Assembly (NCBI RefSeq): GCF_001649575.2 | Contig: NC_051446.1 | Span: 25,119,025 to 25,183,024 of the forward strand | DNA length: 64,000 bases | Source of the DNA: Kryptolebias marmoratus | Taxonomy: Eukaryota; Chordata; Actinopteri; Cyprinodontiformes; Rivulidae | Reading direction: 5' to 3' | Translations under genes and position numbers: made by a program | The notes under the pieces: generated by a model | Seen by the model: only the letters and a program-made list of their open reading frames with translations | Told to the model about the DNA's origin: nothing | The model's database searches: none | Shown: in pieces, positions 1 through 27,372 of the stretch | How the letters are laid out: every line of letters starts with the position of its first letter | Position numbering within the stretch: position 1 is the first letter of the stretch

Positions 1-40
1 CCTCCTCCTCCTGCTCCTCCTCCTCCTCCTCCTGTTTCAG

Positions 41-1401
41 GCGGCGGAAACATCGAGATTAAAAACGAGAAGCTGGAGTTCAAAGTTCAGTCGAAGGTCG
101 GCTCCCTGGACAACATCGGCCACGTTCCCGGAGGAGGACAGAAACGGGTAAGAAACCGTGCTGCAGCTACGTGCTGAGAGGAAGAGCCTCCGAAGAAGGA
201 TCAGAGAAGAACAAACTTATTTATTTATTAAGAAAAAATTGGCAAAAAAATTAGTTTCTTTCTTAAATTATGGTTAAAATGGCGTCTCTGAACCTCACAT
301 CCTGCTGGTCCGGAACCGGTTCTAGATCGGTTCTGGACCGGTTCCTGTGGTTGGAAAAGGTATGGGATGAATTTAAACAAAAAAAAAACGACGAGTCATG
401 GAGAGCCTTCATCGCTCCTCATCTTCAGTTCAGGCTCCTCCTCCTCCGTCTCCATCAGCTTCGTTCTGTTTTCCTTCAGTTCTCCTCGTTTCTCACGTTG
501 TTTCATTCGTTCATTCATTCATTCATTCATTTTGTGTTGAAACCATCCCGTGTTTTTGTCGCATGCCTCCTCTTTTCTTTTTGCCGGGGCTCCTCTGCAG
601 AGACAGAGGGATGCCGAGGGGACAGGCAGCCCGTCCGTCCCGTCCCTCGTTGTCTCCCCCCCTCAGTCACCTCCGACTGTCCCTTCGGTTCCTGTCTCAC
701 CCGTCCTGATGAACCCCCTCATGACGGTGGAGGACTGCTGTGAGTATCTGTTTTACCTCAGGGCGAGTAGCTGAAAGCTAAAAATCAGCTAAACAGGAGC
801 TAAAATTTAACCTAAAAGTGTTAAATCTAAAAACTAAGTTACACTTAGTGGTTTAGACATTAGTTTTAGTGTTTATGAACCTAAATTTAAATCATATTTT
901 GTCAGATTTGAGGTATTTTATAAAAAACATTAAATATAAAACTTTGCTTGTTTTACAGTAAAATCCTGAAAAAAAATCAGATTTATGAAGAAAACTGGAG
1001 CAGAAAATAATTTTCTTAATTCTGAGTTGGAAACAAACAGAACTCACTTTAAAAAAAAAAATTTGTATTTTTAAAAACTTTAAACTCTGAGGATTTCATT
1101 CATTTAAGTTTATTTTTTTCTGTTGGTTCCTGAGTTTCACCTGTTTGTCCAGCAGAGGGCGCCCTCTGACACTCAAACGTTTAAATGGCGCTTTCCTCCG
1201 CAGATCGAGAGCCACAAGCTGAGCTTCCGTGAGGCGGCGAAGGCCCGCACCGACCACGGCGCCGAGATCGTGTCCCTGGAGGACTCGCCCCACCAGCTCA
1301 GCACCGTGTCGTCCTCCGGCAGCATCAACATGGCCGACTCCCCGCAGCTGTCCACGCTGGCCGACCAAGTGTCCGCCTCTCTGGCCAAACAAGGCTTGTG
1401 A
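41..1401 (+). CDS. mapt: Microtubule-associated protein tau, last two coding exons (5' part outside window)
   Basis: Tau binds and stabilises axonal microtubules through C-terminal repeats. Two exons are seen: 41-147 (after a pyrimidine tract and CAG, ending CGG before gtaag) and 1204-1401 (after cgcag, TGA at 1399-1401). Exon 41-147 encodes the end of the repeat domain, with [18 protein letters not shown] matching the repeat signature KxGSxxN...PGGG. The last exon starts [19 protein letters not shown] and ends [25 protein letters not shown]. The [18 protein letters not shown] ending fits tau better than MAP2 or MAP4 (LESPQLATLAEDVTAALAKQGL), and the adjacent kansl1 and crhr1 are tau's human neighbours. 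The exon phases agree: 2 nt of a split codon plus 35 codons, then 65 codons plus stop. Relative to mammalian tau the repeat exon lacks two residues (FKVQSK against FKDRVQSK). Which teleost paralogue this is cannot be decided here. Confidence 0.93.
601..739 (+). other. Candidate alternative exon in the last mapt intron
   Basis: A strong pyrimidine-rich acceptor ends at 600 (ctcctctgcag) and a good donor (gtgagt) begins at 740. The 139 bp between them is open in the phase set by the upstream mapt exon. It encodes a Pro/Ser/Val-rich stretch that ends [10 protein letters not shown]. The length is not a multiple of three. Joining it to the final exon at 1204 would give a short new tail, [13 protein letters not shown], replacing the conserved tau C-terminus. 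Reading through the donor instead stops at 772-774. This is inference from splice signals and an open frame only. Confidence 0.35.
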
Positions 1402-3375
1402 ACGCGCCCCGCCCACTCCAGGAGTCGTGATGCCTTCCTCCGTGTTTTCACAGGACTTTTGATTTCCTCACCGTTTATCACTAACCTTTTTAATATTAGC
1501 AGTCTTTAAAAGAAAAAAGATTAACAGAGAAGCCAAAATGTTTTGTAGTGACAGAAATCTCCTCACTTCAGCGAATCCTGGTAAATATGACTGTTTCCTG
1601 TTTCCTGTCACAGACTTCAGCTTTTTAATTTAAACACAGAAAAGGAGGGAAATACAGTTTGAGTTAAAGCAGAAGGTGGAAACGGTTTTTAAGGAAAAGT
1701 AGCAAATTTCTCGTTTAAAGCAGGAAAAAGAGGTTGCTGTGTGAGAATAAGAGCGCCGAGAAGCTCGAGGAGCTGCCGGCATCCCCAGGGTTAGACTGAA
1801 CGCAGCTGCCGGCGGCCATATTAGTCTGTTTTAATTCAGCCGTTTCTACTTTAATTTAAATCTGCATCTGTAATCCAGTCATTCGCTAACAACTAGCGAC
1901 CCACAGGCTAATCTAAAGCAGCGATGCTAATGACAGAAAGCTAACAGGAAGTGCTAAGACGCGCGTTACATTTTAAATAATTTACAGGAAGTACTGGATG
2001 TTGTTTCCAGGCGGTTAGCTCGTCAGTAGCTTTGAAAGATGCTAACGATTAAGTGTTCAGGCGTCCATTATTAGCCTGTCGTTGCTAATGACAAACACCT
2101 GTTAGCATAAAGATGCTAATGATTAAATGCTAGCAATCAGCTTGCTGTAGTCGTCTCTGACAACGCTAACGATTAGCTGAACATCGCTACTAAACGTTTA
2201 TTTCTTTTATTCAGAACTTAGCTTAAAGACAAGCTGCAGCTGTTTGACTTGTTGCTAGCAGTGCTTCGGCTAATGCTAACGACAAACCACTTGTAAACAA
2301 ATACCTGTGGTTAGTGTGAAGAAACAGCTATGCTATGCATGCTAATGATTAGCCAAACGTTAATGCTAATGACTGCTGAAACCTAATAATTTTAGAATTA
2401 GTTACGAACCTGTTAAAGACTAGTCTGAGGTTAGTTATGCTAACCACCTGAAATACTGTAGACGGCTAGCATAAAAATGCTAAGTGCCTAGCTTCTGGTT
2501 TTGGACTTGTTACTAGCATTGCTTAGCATAATGCTAATGGTTAGCATACAGTGATAGAGTAGCGTATGCTAACATGTTAGTAGCATGAGAACACTAACAG
2601 GTGTTTAGCATTTAAGCAATCTTTAAGTTGAATAAAATTAATTTAGATACAAATGTTCAGTTTTATCACAGATTAAAGTTTGTGGCCCTTAAATATAACA
2701 TTAAATATTTGTTGCTTGGATCCAAGTGTGAAGTCGGCCATTTTCTTTTCTAAATAAACCTGTAAGAATTAAGGCTTTAGCAGAGAAAATGGTAAATATA
2801 AAATCAGATGTTAAACTGATTGATGTTAACGCTAACATGTTAGTTAGTTATTTAACTAACAACCAGCAGCTGGTAACCAGCCTGGGTTCTGAATGATTCT
2901 CCGTCTTCTCGGCGCTCTTATCTGCGGCCGCCGGTCGGCGCCGGGCCGTTTTTTTTAATCCTTCTGTGGATATTTGATATGAAGAAGCGTTTGTATCGTG
3001 CCTGCTGCTGTCGGTGTTAATTTAAGGTTTTTACAGCTCCTCCTGACCCACGAGGAGGCGGTTGGATTCTAACGTTTCAAATCCGACCGCCTCTCCGTGA
3101 CGAACGCGAACCAGAGGCGTCTCCGTTCCCCGTTTTTCTTTCTCGCCACCGAAGCTTCTTGCATGCTCTCCCGGTGAAGGATCAGCGTTACCTGCATGCC
3201 GAGTTCAGGACGGGAACGAGCCGTAAACAGGAAGTAACACTCGCTCCACCCTTTTTTTGTTTCTGACGCTGTACAGATGTGGAAACGTGATTGTTCTTGT
3301 TCTCGTGCCATTTATCGATAACTGGTTCTTGTTGCTGTATCTGTGTATTTGAAATAAACGCTGCAAAGTCTCTGA
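1402..3375 (+). other. mapt: mapt 3' untranslated region (predicted)
   Basis: No coding exon is visible between the mapt stop and the convergent kansl1 gene. AATAAA hexamers occur at 2753-2758 and 3353-3358; the second is taken as the main end. From about 1880 to 2620 the sequence is a degenerate low-complexity tract of GCTAA/TTAGC motifs, the same GCTA-rich composition found elsewhere in the window. The 3' end is predicted, not observed. Confidence 0.55.
3353..3358 (+). terminator. mapt: mapt polyadenylation signal (candidate)
   Basis: Canonical AATAAA about 1.95 kb after the mapt stop codon and about 340 bp before the predicted 3' end of the convergent kansl1 gene. An earlier AATAAA at 2753-2758 could give a shorter form. 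Confidence 0.5.
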
Positions 3376-3694
3376 ATCTGTCAATAACTGAGGCCGGACC
3401 CACGTGCCAAGTTAAACATAAATGTTTTAATAGTACTATTTACAAAAAAGAAAACAACTCAGCTGTTTGATTAGGTTAACTGCTGCAACAATCCAACAGG
3501 TACATCGACATCTTAAACTACAAAAAAAACAAAAAACAGTGACTGAATTGCTGTGGCATTCGAAGGTGATGTAAAACAAGAGATTTTTTTTGTTTGTTTT
3601 TCATTTTTTGCATAGCAATTTAAAGTGGAGAGGGCGGGTGAGAGTGTAAATACACAAACAGAAGAAAGAAATCCGGTTTGGATCCGAACAGAAG

Positions 3695-4610
3695 TGATTT
3701 ACTTTTTTTTTTTTATTTTTTATTTAAGGGGGGAAAACCTGAGCTACTAACTGAGAGCTGCTACATTTCTGAATGTTTGGAGAATAAAAAAAGAAAAAGC
3801 AGGAAGAGTTCATGTCGCCACAGTTTGATTCACAGCCACGACTGCAGACGGGTGAAAGTAGCTGGGATTATTGTCGTGATAAGACTTTTCTTTTCTCGGC
3901 ATGCAGCAGCTTTCTGCCAGGCAAGTGCTCAAAATTATAAAAAAAAACTAAACGAGACGAGAACCGCTCCCCGAAGAGACCAGAGGAATGACTTTTACTG
4001 AACCAACGAAGAAGAAAAAAAAACAAAAACAAGTCAGGAATGAGAAAACAAAAACAAAACGAAGCGAAACTAGACTTGGCAGTTACAGAGAAGTGCGACC
4101 TCTAGTGGTGGGAGGAGGGAAATGTACCTGTTCATCTGGATGAAGAGGAGGAGGAGGAGCAGGGAGGCTTTTTTTTGTCTTTTTTCCTGTTTTTCTGGTT
4201 TTGTTTTGTGTCACTCCACTAAAAATGTACATGGGGACTCACAAGCAAACTATAGAAAACACCCTTTGGCCATGTTTTTGAGGAGTCCGCTACATAGTGC
4301 GCTACGAGTCACACCACATATGAAACACCACTAAGCCCCATGTACATTGTTTAGCCTACTACAGAACTCTTTATAACGTGTTTTATAATTTTTTTTTATT
4401 ACATTTATCTTTTTTCTTCGTGACAAAAACAAGTGAAGGGAAAGGCTTCTATCTCCATAATGTTCACTAAAAACTGTGAAAGTATTAGACGGATGTTTGA
4501 ATATCAAACAGGAACCCATTTTATATCTTATTCAGCGTTGAGGTTCTGCTTGTTAATGCCAGAGAGGAGCAGGGAGGGGGAGGGGGCGGTCCCACGCAGC
4601 TGTCCATCAC
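3695..4610 (-). other. kansl1: kansl1 3' untranslated region (predicted)
   Basis: Noncoding DNA directly after the kansl1 stop codon. It is A/T-rich and holds a perfect 12-bp inverted repeat: atgtacatgggg at 4225-4236 and its complement at 4336-4347, about 100 nt apart. The repeat could close a stem in the transcript and includes TGTACAT, which resembles but does not fully match a Pumilio site. Confidence 0.5.
3712..3724 (-). terminator. kansl1: kansl1 polyadenylation signals (candidate, two overlapping)
   Basis: On the minus strand two AATAAA hexamers lie at 3717-3712 and 3724-3719, within an A-rich stretch about 890 nt after the kansl1 stop codon. Cleavage would fall near 3690-3700. Confidence 0.45.
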
Positions 4611-20645
<16,035 letters not shown>

Positions 20646-20713
20646 GCAGTGCAGAGGGACGGGCACCGCGGCCTGCTCCACTCCACCCGCTTACTGCCCC
20701 ACCTGAGGACAGC
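20646..20713 (-). other. kansl1: kansl1 5'UTR part of the first coding exon
   Basis: On the minus strand a good acceptor (tctctgcag) ends at 20714, giving a 68-nt untranslated leader before the ATG at 20645. The human gene also has a noncoding first exon. Confidence 0.65.
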
Positions 20714-23700
20714 CTGCAGAGAACACCACAGGTAAAACAGTTACACAACCTTGGAGAGGCATGGACGTAGCCAAAACATTCTCTGTATCATCAATTTATT
20801 CCTGAAATCAGCAGAAATAAATGTTTAATTTATACTCTGGCTCTTAAATTTATCCCAACAGAAGAATTAAGTTACATAAAAAATACAACGAGGCAACATC
20901 CCAAGGGAAGAGACAATTTCCTTTAAAAACAACAACGTGATTTGACATAAAAAAGAATAATTTTCTTAACCACACATCTAGATTAAATATATTTTTCATA
21001 ACAGTTAAACTGCACAATGAGCCGATATACGGTATAAAAAGAAAATACCCGCAGAATAGGTTCTGTAAGACTATACAGACTGGAAAAATACCAACCTCCA
21101 CCCAGAGAGCAGCAAATTCTCATGATTAGGCACCAATAATCAATATGAATACAGCAAAACTGGTAATCTATAATCCAAGTCCACCGGCAGACCATCTTAC
21201 TCTTCTCACACAAACAAGATCAGATAAATTCAGTTAAACTTTGACTTAAACCAACCGGACTTTTGACATTTCTTGACCTTCTGATTCTAAAAACAGGATT
21301 AAACTGGAAGCGATCTTCCAACAAATTAATATAAAATTAAAGGTGGACTGGTAGTTGTGACTGTTGGGAGGCCAGATGGTGAAAAAAAATTCTCAAAATT
21401 GCAATAAAATGTGAGATTTTCAGCTGCAGCTCCTGCAGTCGGTTTAAACGTTCACGGCTCGCAAAACTGCATTCTTGGCCACGCACATTATTTCAGCTCG
21501 TTTTGTTCCAACCTCGTTAGCATGCCGAAATTAAGACAGACGGTCGGAGACGCCCGTTTTGTGACGACCGACTACGCCGAGAGAAAAGCTGCAAAAAATG
21601 TCTCAACTCGAGCAACAGGGCTGTGTTTTTTTAAGCTCCTTCACAAAACAGTTCTGCAAAATGGCCACAAAGACCAGCCCGTCTTTACGCTCCTTCTGGC
21701 CGCTCATAAACCACTAATGGAGGCGGCCATGTGAGCTTTCAGAAATGAAGTAAGCACCGTGGAACCAAAGGAGGCGTGGAAGCAATTCTCTTTGTGCTGA
21801 ACCCATTTTTAAACACTAAAAGCAAAGCTCCTGTGCTCCATCACGGATCTTTCCTCTGTAATAAATCTATTTGTTGATGTTTAATCCCACGACCAGGTGG
21901 GACAGACCATATTTTATCACATTACTGAGCCTCAGAGCCGGCTTACCCTTACCCACCGCTTCCCGGCACAAAGGAGCACCGGGGGTGGATCCATTCAGGA
22001 ATCGAACAGAGGCGGTCAGAAGACGACTAGGACCCCCCTCAAAGTGTGTCGTGAAAGAGCCTCGATACTCACATGAAATCAAGAACCTTGGAAGACATTC
22101 GGTGTCGAGAAAAAGTGTAAAGATTTACTACTGGCTACCGCTGGGTTCCTTCACACCGGTGTGTCGTTTAAAAGCCTGAAAAAGAATTAACAGGCCCTCG
22201 TTTGGCTAGCCTTTAGCCTAGCCAGGGTGGAGACTTCTGCCCCTTCCTCCACACTCCCTGCACTACGACTGATGACTCCTAACTATCAGACAAAACGTTG
22301 CTTCAAAAATGACCAGACTACCCCTTTAAGCACTGACCTTGGGGAGCGGGATGCAAAGGATACAGATGGAATAACAGCAGTCACCTGAGCTACGGCCAAT
22401 AAATAATTCCCACTACGAGCACGCGGGTGCAAACAAGGCCCGGCGTAAAAACGCAAAGCTGTGCAGCTCATTTCTGATGACAGAAACAGGAGAAGCAGAT
22501 GCAAATGGACCAAACCCCGGCGCCCTGCACGCGCCCGGGCGAGTCAGGAGGAGGACTCGGGTCGTCATCCTGACAGGACTGCTCGGGTCATTTTGATCCA
22601 AAGCTTCTGGAAACCCTGACAGTGCTGTACTCCAGAAGGGGGGTGGGGGGGACGCTCAGGCAGGAAGGACAGGACGCATCGTGGCGTGGAGCATTGTTTT
22701 CACCCCGTGAGAAACTGAGAAAAAAGCCTCTTTTAACAGTGGAAGATAAGAGCTGCGCCGTCTGCAGCTCAGATGAATGGAGGCTCAGTTTCACCGCAGT
22801 TTTCAGTCGGCGCGCACTACGCCATGTTGGTATTTCCGAAGCAGATTATGCAATGCGCTTCATCCACCTAAAAACCACCCATTCCTCTCCAAACACACGG
22901 GATGAGCACCAGAGGGGGGTGGGGGGATATCTAATAAATAATCCAGAGGCTTTTATTAAAAACAAACAGTCAGATGCGACAGAACAATGTGCCACATCTG
23001 ACGTTAACCAGCCATAACCATCAAAATGTCTTCCTGGTGTTTACCAAAGCGTTTAAAAGGCAGCTCAAAGGGATGAGTTGCTCTAATTAGTTTAAGAGGA
23101 AAATAAAAAAATAAAAGGCAGAACACGGATCTGTTTGGATTACAGGGGGGAACGTGCACTGAGGAGGAGAGCAGAGAACCCGGAGATAAATATCTCCTTA
23201 AATCCTGCCTGGAAATGAGAGGAGGGCTGCTGATGCAAGAGAGAACCCGGCGTGTTCCTGTCAGCAGAACCACACCAGGATCCAGCTGCAGAGAACCACA
23301 CCAGGATCCACCAGGATCCAGCTGCAGAGAACCACACCAGGGTCCACCTGAAGAACCACACCAGGGTCCACCTGAAGAACCACACCAGGATCCAGCTGCG
23401 GAGAACCACACCAGGATCCAGCTGTGAAGAACCACACCAGGATCCAGCTGTGAAGAACCACACCAGGATCCAGCTATGGAGAACCACACCAGGATCCAGC
23501 TGGTCCAGCTGAAGAACCACACCAGGCTCCAGCTCCAGAGAACCACACCAGGATCCGGCTTTATGACCCGTGAGGTTCGCTGGAGGCCAACTCGGAGTTC
23601 CTACGTAGACAAGTAAACAATTAGCCACTACGTAACCTACGCAGCCCGGGTTCTAATTACGCCCAAACTTGTGTTTTAGCAGCCGGGCTGAGCAGGTTAC

Positions 23701-23972
23701 CGGATCGGGCTCAGGTGTGAGACGTGCGGACATCATCAGGAGGCAGAAAAACTATCAAACGGCGCTTTAACGCGGTCCGCATCGTTGATCCAAACTACGG
23801 GAATAAAGGCGGGCGGCTCGGCTTAAACCTCCCAGGGCCCTCCGTGTCCCTCCGTGGGGGAGCCAGCTGCCGGCTGCTCGGGCAGGACAGCAGAAATGAG
23901 AAAAGCTGAGAAGTTGGGAGTAGACCCGGGCGGTCTGGCTAGCTCGCTAACAAAGAAAAAGGAGGAACCTAC
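20714..23972 (-). other. kansl1 first intron, no gene found
   Basis: Lies between the predicted noncoding exon and the first coding exon. Apart from the 26-bp minisatellite at 23266-23558 it holds no supported coding exon or recognisable mobile element. G-runs near 22640 and 22915 are short. Confidence 0.6.
23266..23558. repeat. 26-bp minisatellite (accacaccaggatccagct type)
   Basis: About eleven copies built on gaaccacaccaggatccagc with length variants, one including a doubled ccaggatcca. It lies in the first kansl1 intron, about 400 bp from the predicted promoter. The open frames across it are products of the repeat. Confidence 0.9.
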
Positions 23973-24520
23973 CACGTGACGAGGTTGCACTATCCGAGGG
24001 AATTTCGGCAACAGTCCCCTGCAGTTTTGGTGGAAAAAAAAACAAGGCCACTAACAGAAATACACCAAGCTCGGCTCGATCACTCTGCCATCAATAAAGC
24101 CCAAAAGAATCCGAGCAGAAGGCGGAAAAGGGCCCCGCTGCTCGGAGCCGCTCGGCTTCGTTCCGGATTTGGCAATGGCCGGGCGAAGCGACGATCTGCG
24201 CCTCGCTCGCCTCGCCGCCGCGGCGAATATCAGCCGAGGCCGCCGAACGGTCCGTCCGATTCCGAATTACTTCAACTGTGGGCGATTCCAGGGCAGCCCC
24301 GAGGCCGAAAGCCCGGTTCCCGGTGAGAGAACTGTAATCCGGGAGGCGGTTCGCGGCGAGCCTTTTTCTCTCGTTTTAGGGAGAGACGCTTAGAAAATGG
24401 CGGCTAGCAGCTCTCCGTCGGATTTGAGTCTGACAAACACACAGCGCTGTGTGTGTGCGCGCGCAGCTCCGAGCGTGTGCGTGCGCGCGCGCGGCGCTGG
24501 TAGGCGGGAGACATTTCTGC
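23700..24520 (-). promoter_or_regulatory. kansl1: kansl1 CpG-rich promoter with predicted noncoding first exon
   Basis: The most CpG-dense block of the window, 3.3 kb upstream of the first coding exon. A plausible minus-strand first exon runs from near 24395 to 23973, where the donor G|gtaggt lies. AAAATGGCGGC at 24394-24404 is a consensus YY1 site, usually found at transcription starts. A CACGTG E-box lies at 23973-23978, overlapping the predicted donor. The transcription start is inferred; the plus-strand YY1 orientation would also fit a divergent transcript. Confidence 0.6.
24446..24497. repeat. Alternating purine-pyrimidine tracts (GT/GC) at the kansl1 promoter
   Basis: Two runs, 24446-24464 and 24474-24492, of (GT)n passing into (GC)n, separated by a few bases. 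Alternating GC/GT of this length is classical Z-DNA-prone sequence. It sits just upstream of the presumed kansl1 start. Confidence 0.7.
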
Positions 24521-24867
24521 TCAGGAGCGACCTGGTACCACAGGAGGGCATTGTCCTCACCGAGACAGTCCAATGTCCCCGGCGGGACACGGTCCTACTG
24601 GTCGGACTGGAAAAACGTCCCGCATGTCGCTGTTTGAAAACATAAACATTCAGAACAACAAATATTAATGTTTAAATGTTTGTGTGAATGCTGTCTCCTT
24701 GTTTTTATTTCTGTTTCTGCTGCTTCAAACTTTGTTATTTAGCTTTTCATAAATGAATAAAAACATTCAGCTCGTCCAGAAGGGCTTTGACTTTGGGTAA
24801 AAATATTTGATTAATTTATAAATACATTAAGATCTCTTCAACTTTAAAAACATTTATTTTTTTAATT

Positions 24868-25590
24868 AGCTTCAGTATACCGGCTCTATTTTTATCTACA
24901 TTTAGCTACAATTCTGCTACTTTTATAGCTTTTTGCTGCTTTTAGTTAGCACTTTACTATTTTAAGCTTTTGGCTACATATCTGCTTCTTTTAGCCTTTA
25001 ACTAGCCTTTTGCTACTGTTAGCATGTAGCTACAGATCGGCTTCTTTTAGCCTTTAACTAGCCTTTAGCTACTCTTAGCATGTAGCTACAGATCTGCTTC
25101 TTTTAGCTTTTAACTAGCCTTTTGTAAGAAAACTTTATTTATATAAAGTGCTTAACAGAAAACAAAATAACTAAAAATAATAAAACTATATAAATATAAT
25201 GACAACAGCTAACTAAAAGCCTGTCTTTTGTTACTATTAGCATTTGCTACAGATCTGTAAGTTTCTAACTAGCATTTTGTTACTTTTAGCTTCTAGCTAG
25301 CCTTTAATACTTTTTGCTATATTTATCTAAATTTGGCTGTTTTAGTTAGCCTTTTGCTGTGTTTAGCTTACAGATACTTGCAGCTTCTAGCTAGCCCTTA
25401 GCTACTTTTTGCTGCCTTTAGTTAGCATTCTGGTAGTTAGCATTTAGCTTTTAGTTAGTGTTTTGCTTATATTAGCTGGTGTTATTACTTTTATTTTTGC
25501 TTCTTTCAGTTGACATTCTGAGTTTGTGTTTTCAGCTGACACTTCAATGCTTTCAGCTAGTGTTTTGCTACTTTTAGCTAGCATTTAGCT
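24868..25590. repeat. Degenerate TTTTAGCT/GCTAGC array
   Basis: Repeated variations of cttttagcttctagctagcc with irregular spacing and AT-rich interruptions (25120-25200). The same composition recurs at 27940-28400, 32690-33075, 50825-50975 and 63000-63370, and in regular form at 38586-39755. Confidence 0.8.
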
Positions 25591-25660
25591 TACACTGAAC
25601 AACTCAGTTTCAGGATTTTCACAGAAAATTGGATTTTTCTAGTGGAATTAAAAATTTAAA

Positions 25661-25788
25661 CCTGGTTCTGTCCCTCTGAACCGGACCTGGTTCTGTCTCT
25701 CTGAATCGGACCTGGTTCTGTCCCTGAGAACCGGACCTGGTTCTGTCCCTCTGAACCGGACCTGGTTCTGTCCCTGAGAACCGGACCT
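25661..25788. repeat. 25-bp minisatellite, five copies
   Basis: Unit of the form cctggttctgtccctctgaa followed by ccgga; alternate copies carry tgagaacc instead of ctgaacc. Confidence 0.9.
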
Positions 25789-25822
25789 GCAGCAGCTTAG
25801 GACACATTTCTAACCGCCACTG

Positions 25823-25868
25823 TTAGCAAAATATCTCATGAACAGGTTCTAATGAAATCACTGGCTGG
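25823..25868. mobile_element. Dispersed YY1-like repeat family, short fragment
   Basis: gttagcaaaatatctcatga followed by a decayed aatgaaatc segment, which is the right-hand module of the family in reverse orientation. Confidence 0.5.
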
Positions 25869-26267
25869 CCGTTTGAAACAAACGTTATAAATAAAGTTTA
25901 TTTGATTTGAAGTTAAATAAATTTAATCAGATTAAAGTCATCAAACCTTTGGAGGTTTTATTTATTATTCTGTTTTTATTGTAGAATAAAAACACAAAGA
26001 TTTAAACAATAATACTGATTTAAACTGATTTAATCTTTAACACCTGACATGTTTGTTATGGTTTTATTTTTAGGACATTTAAAGCTTTTTAAATTTTTAA
26101 GCTTTTTACATCAATAGAGTCAAAACTACAGATTTAAAAATGTTTCCTTCAACCCTAATTGGAAAATATGTGATCAGAAAACAAGATTTTATTAAAACTT
26201 GAGCTATTTTAACTGAATATTATGGTTTTTTTAGTTCCTCAGACCGTTACATTACCCTCACAGGACA

Positions 26268-26412
26268 GGAATGACTCTCAGCTACTACCACACCAAAATG
26301 ACTGAGTTGGCTGTGGCGGCCATCTTGGATTAGAGCGACTCAAACAGCGAATTGGGTGCCGAGTTTTGTTCCAATTCCTGCAGCGTTTCAGGAGTTGGAC
26401 GGTAATCTGGAT
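26268..26412. mobile_element. Dispersed YY1-like repeat family copy
   Basis: Carries atgactctcagctactacca and then ctgtggcggccatcttgga at about 26311. The right-hand module is decayed. Confidence 0.7.
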
Positions 26413-27140
26413 TATTTACTCCGACCGCGAGGAGTTGTGTTTAAAAACAACCGGATGTGTTGATGACAGACGAGCTGTAATCACTTCCTGTTCAGCAAAA
26501 TGTTCTGATTTTCTGCCGTTTTTAAAGAATTAGTCCTCCGGTCGTCTCAGAGGACTTCTACTTCTCTACGCACCGACTTCTTCAGCACCAGCTGTTTGTG
26601 TTTATAAATAAACAACCGTTTCTCACTTCCTGCGCCGGATAAAAAACAACATCTCTCAGGGAGGAAGTGACGCAGACGTCCTGTCGTTTCCTCCAGACTC
26701 AGGCAGAGAAATCTGAACCAGACGGCACTTCCTGCCCGCAAACGTCAGGAACGGATTCTGTGAGGTTCTGTGGGTTCTGTGGGCAGAACCCGACACAGGA
26801 AAACAGGAGTTACCTTCGGCTCCATTGTTGAAGTCCTCGGCTCAGTAATCCAGGAGGTGATAATCCAGCATGAAGACCCTGAAACAGAATCAGACGTTAG
26901 CTGAGCCATGTTGGGTTCTGATCTCACTTCCTGTGTCGTTAGAACGTTCTCAGGAGGTTCTCCGATGATTGTTTTCATGTTGGGTCCTCCTTCAGACTCA
27001 GAGCTGCCTCCGTCTCTTTGGACGGTGTGAAGACCGTTTTATTAACGTGAACATAAGATGATAATTAATTAACATGAGTAATAATTAACGGTGCCGTTTT
27101 AAACAAAGATTAATCTGTTAGCGCTCAGAAGGCGTGTTAT

Positions 27141-27372
27141 GAATCACTCTCAGCTACTACCACACCAGGTTTTAGCTTCAAATCTGTAAAACTGACTGAG
27201 CTGTGGGCGGCTTTGTGTTCTTTTCTGTCAGTTGGCTGCGGCGGCCATCTTGAAAGGGATCAGCTCCATAAGTTAATCAGTTATTTATGCACATCTGATG
27301 GTTACTCCTGACAAGTTTCATTAAACCTCATCCCAGGGCTCCTGAGATATTTTGCTAACAGACAAACACGTC
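27141..27372. mobile_element. Dispersed YY1-like repeat family copy
   Basis: Nearly complete: cactctcagctactaccaca, gcggcggccatcttgaa near 27240, and gatattttgctaacagac at the end. Spacing matches the copy at 31930-32214. Confidence 0.75.

Noticed and set aside
41..1401. Assignment of the repeat protein to map2 or map4
   Set aside because: The C-terminal [18 protein letters not shown] and linkage to kansl1 and crhr1 favour mapt.
20646..20681. A kansl1 start 12 codons upstream (EQAAVPVPLHC before MAAMAP)
   Set aside because: The first codon of that extension is GTG, not ATG, and the human protein begins at MAAMAPALTDA, so the ATG at 20645 is preferred.
23004..23628. Frames repeating SWCGSSQLDPGVVL
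   Set aside because: Translations of the 26-bp minisatellite in the first kansl1 intron.
24169..24393. Open frame starting MAMAGRSDDLRLARL in the kansl1 CpG island
   Set aside because: Runs opposite to kansl1 in CpG-rich DNA, where stops are rare. No similarity recognised. A noncoding divergent RNA is more plausible than a protein.
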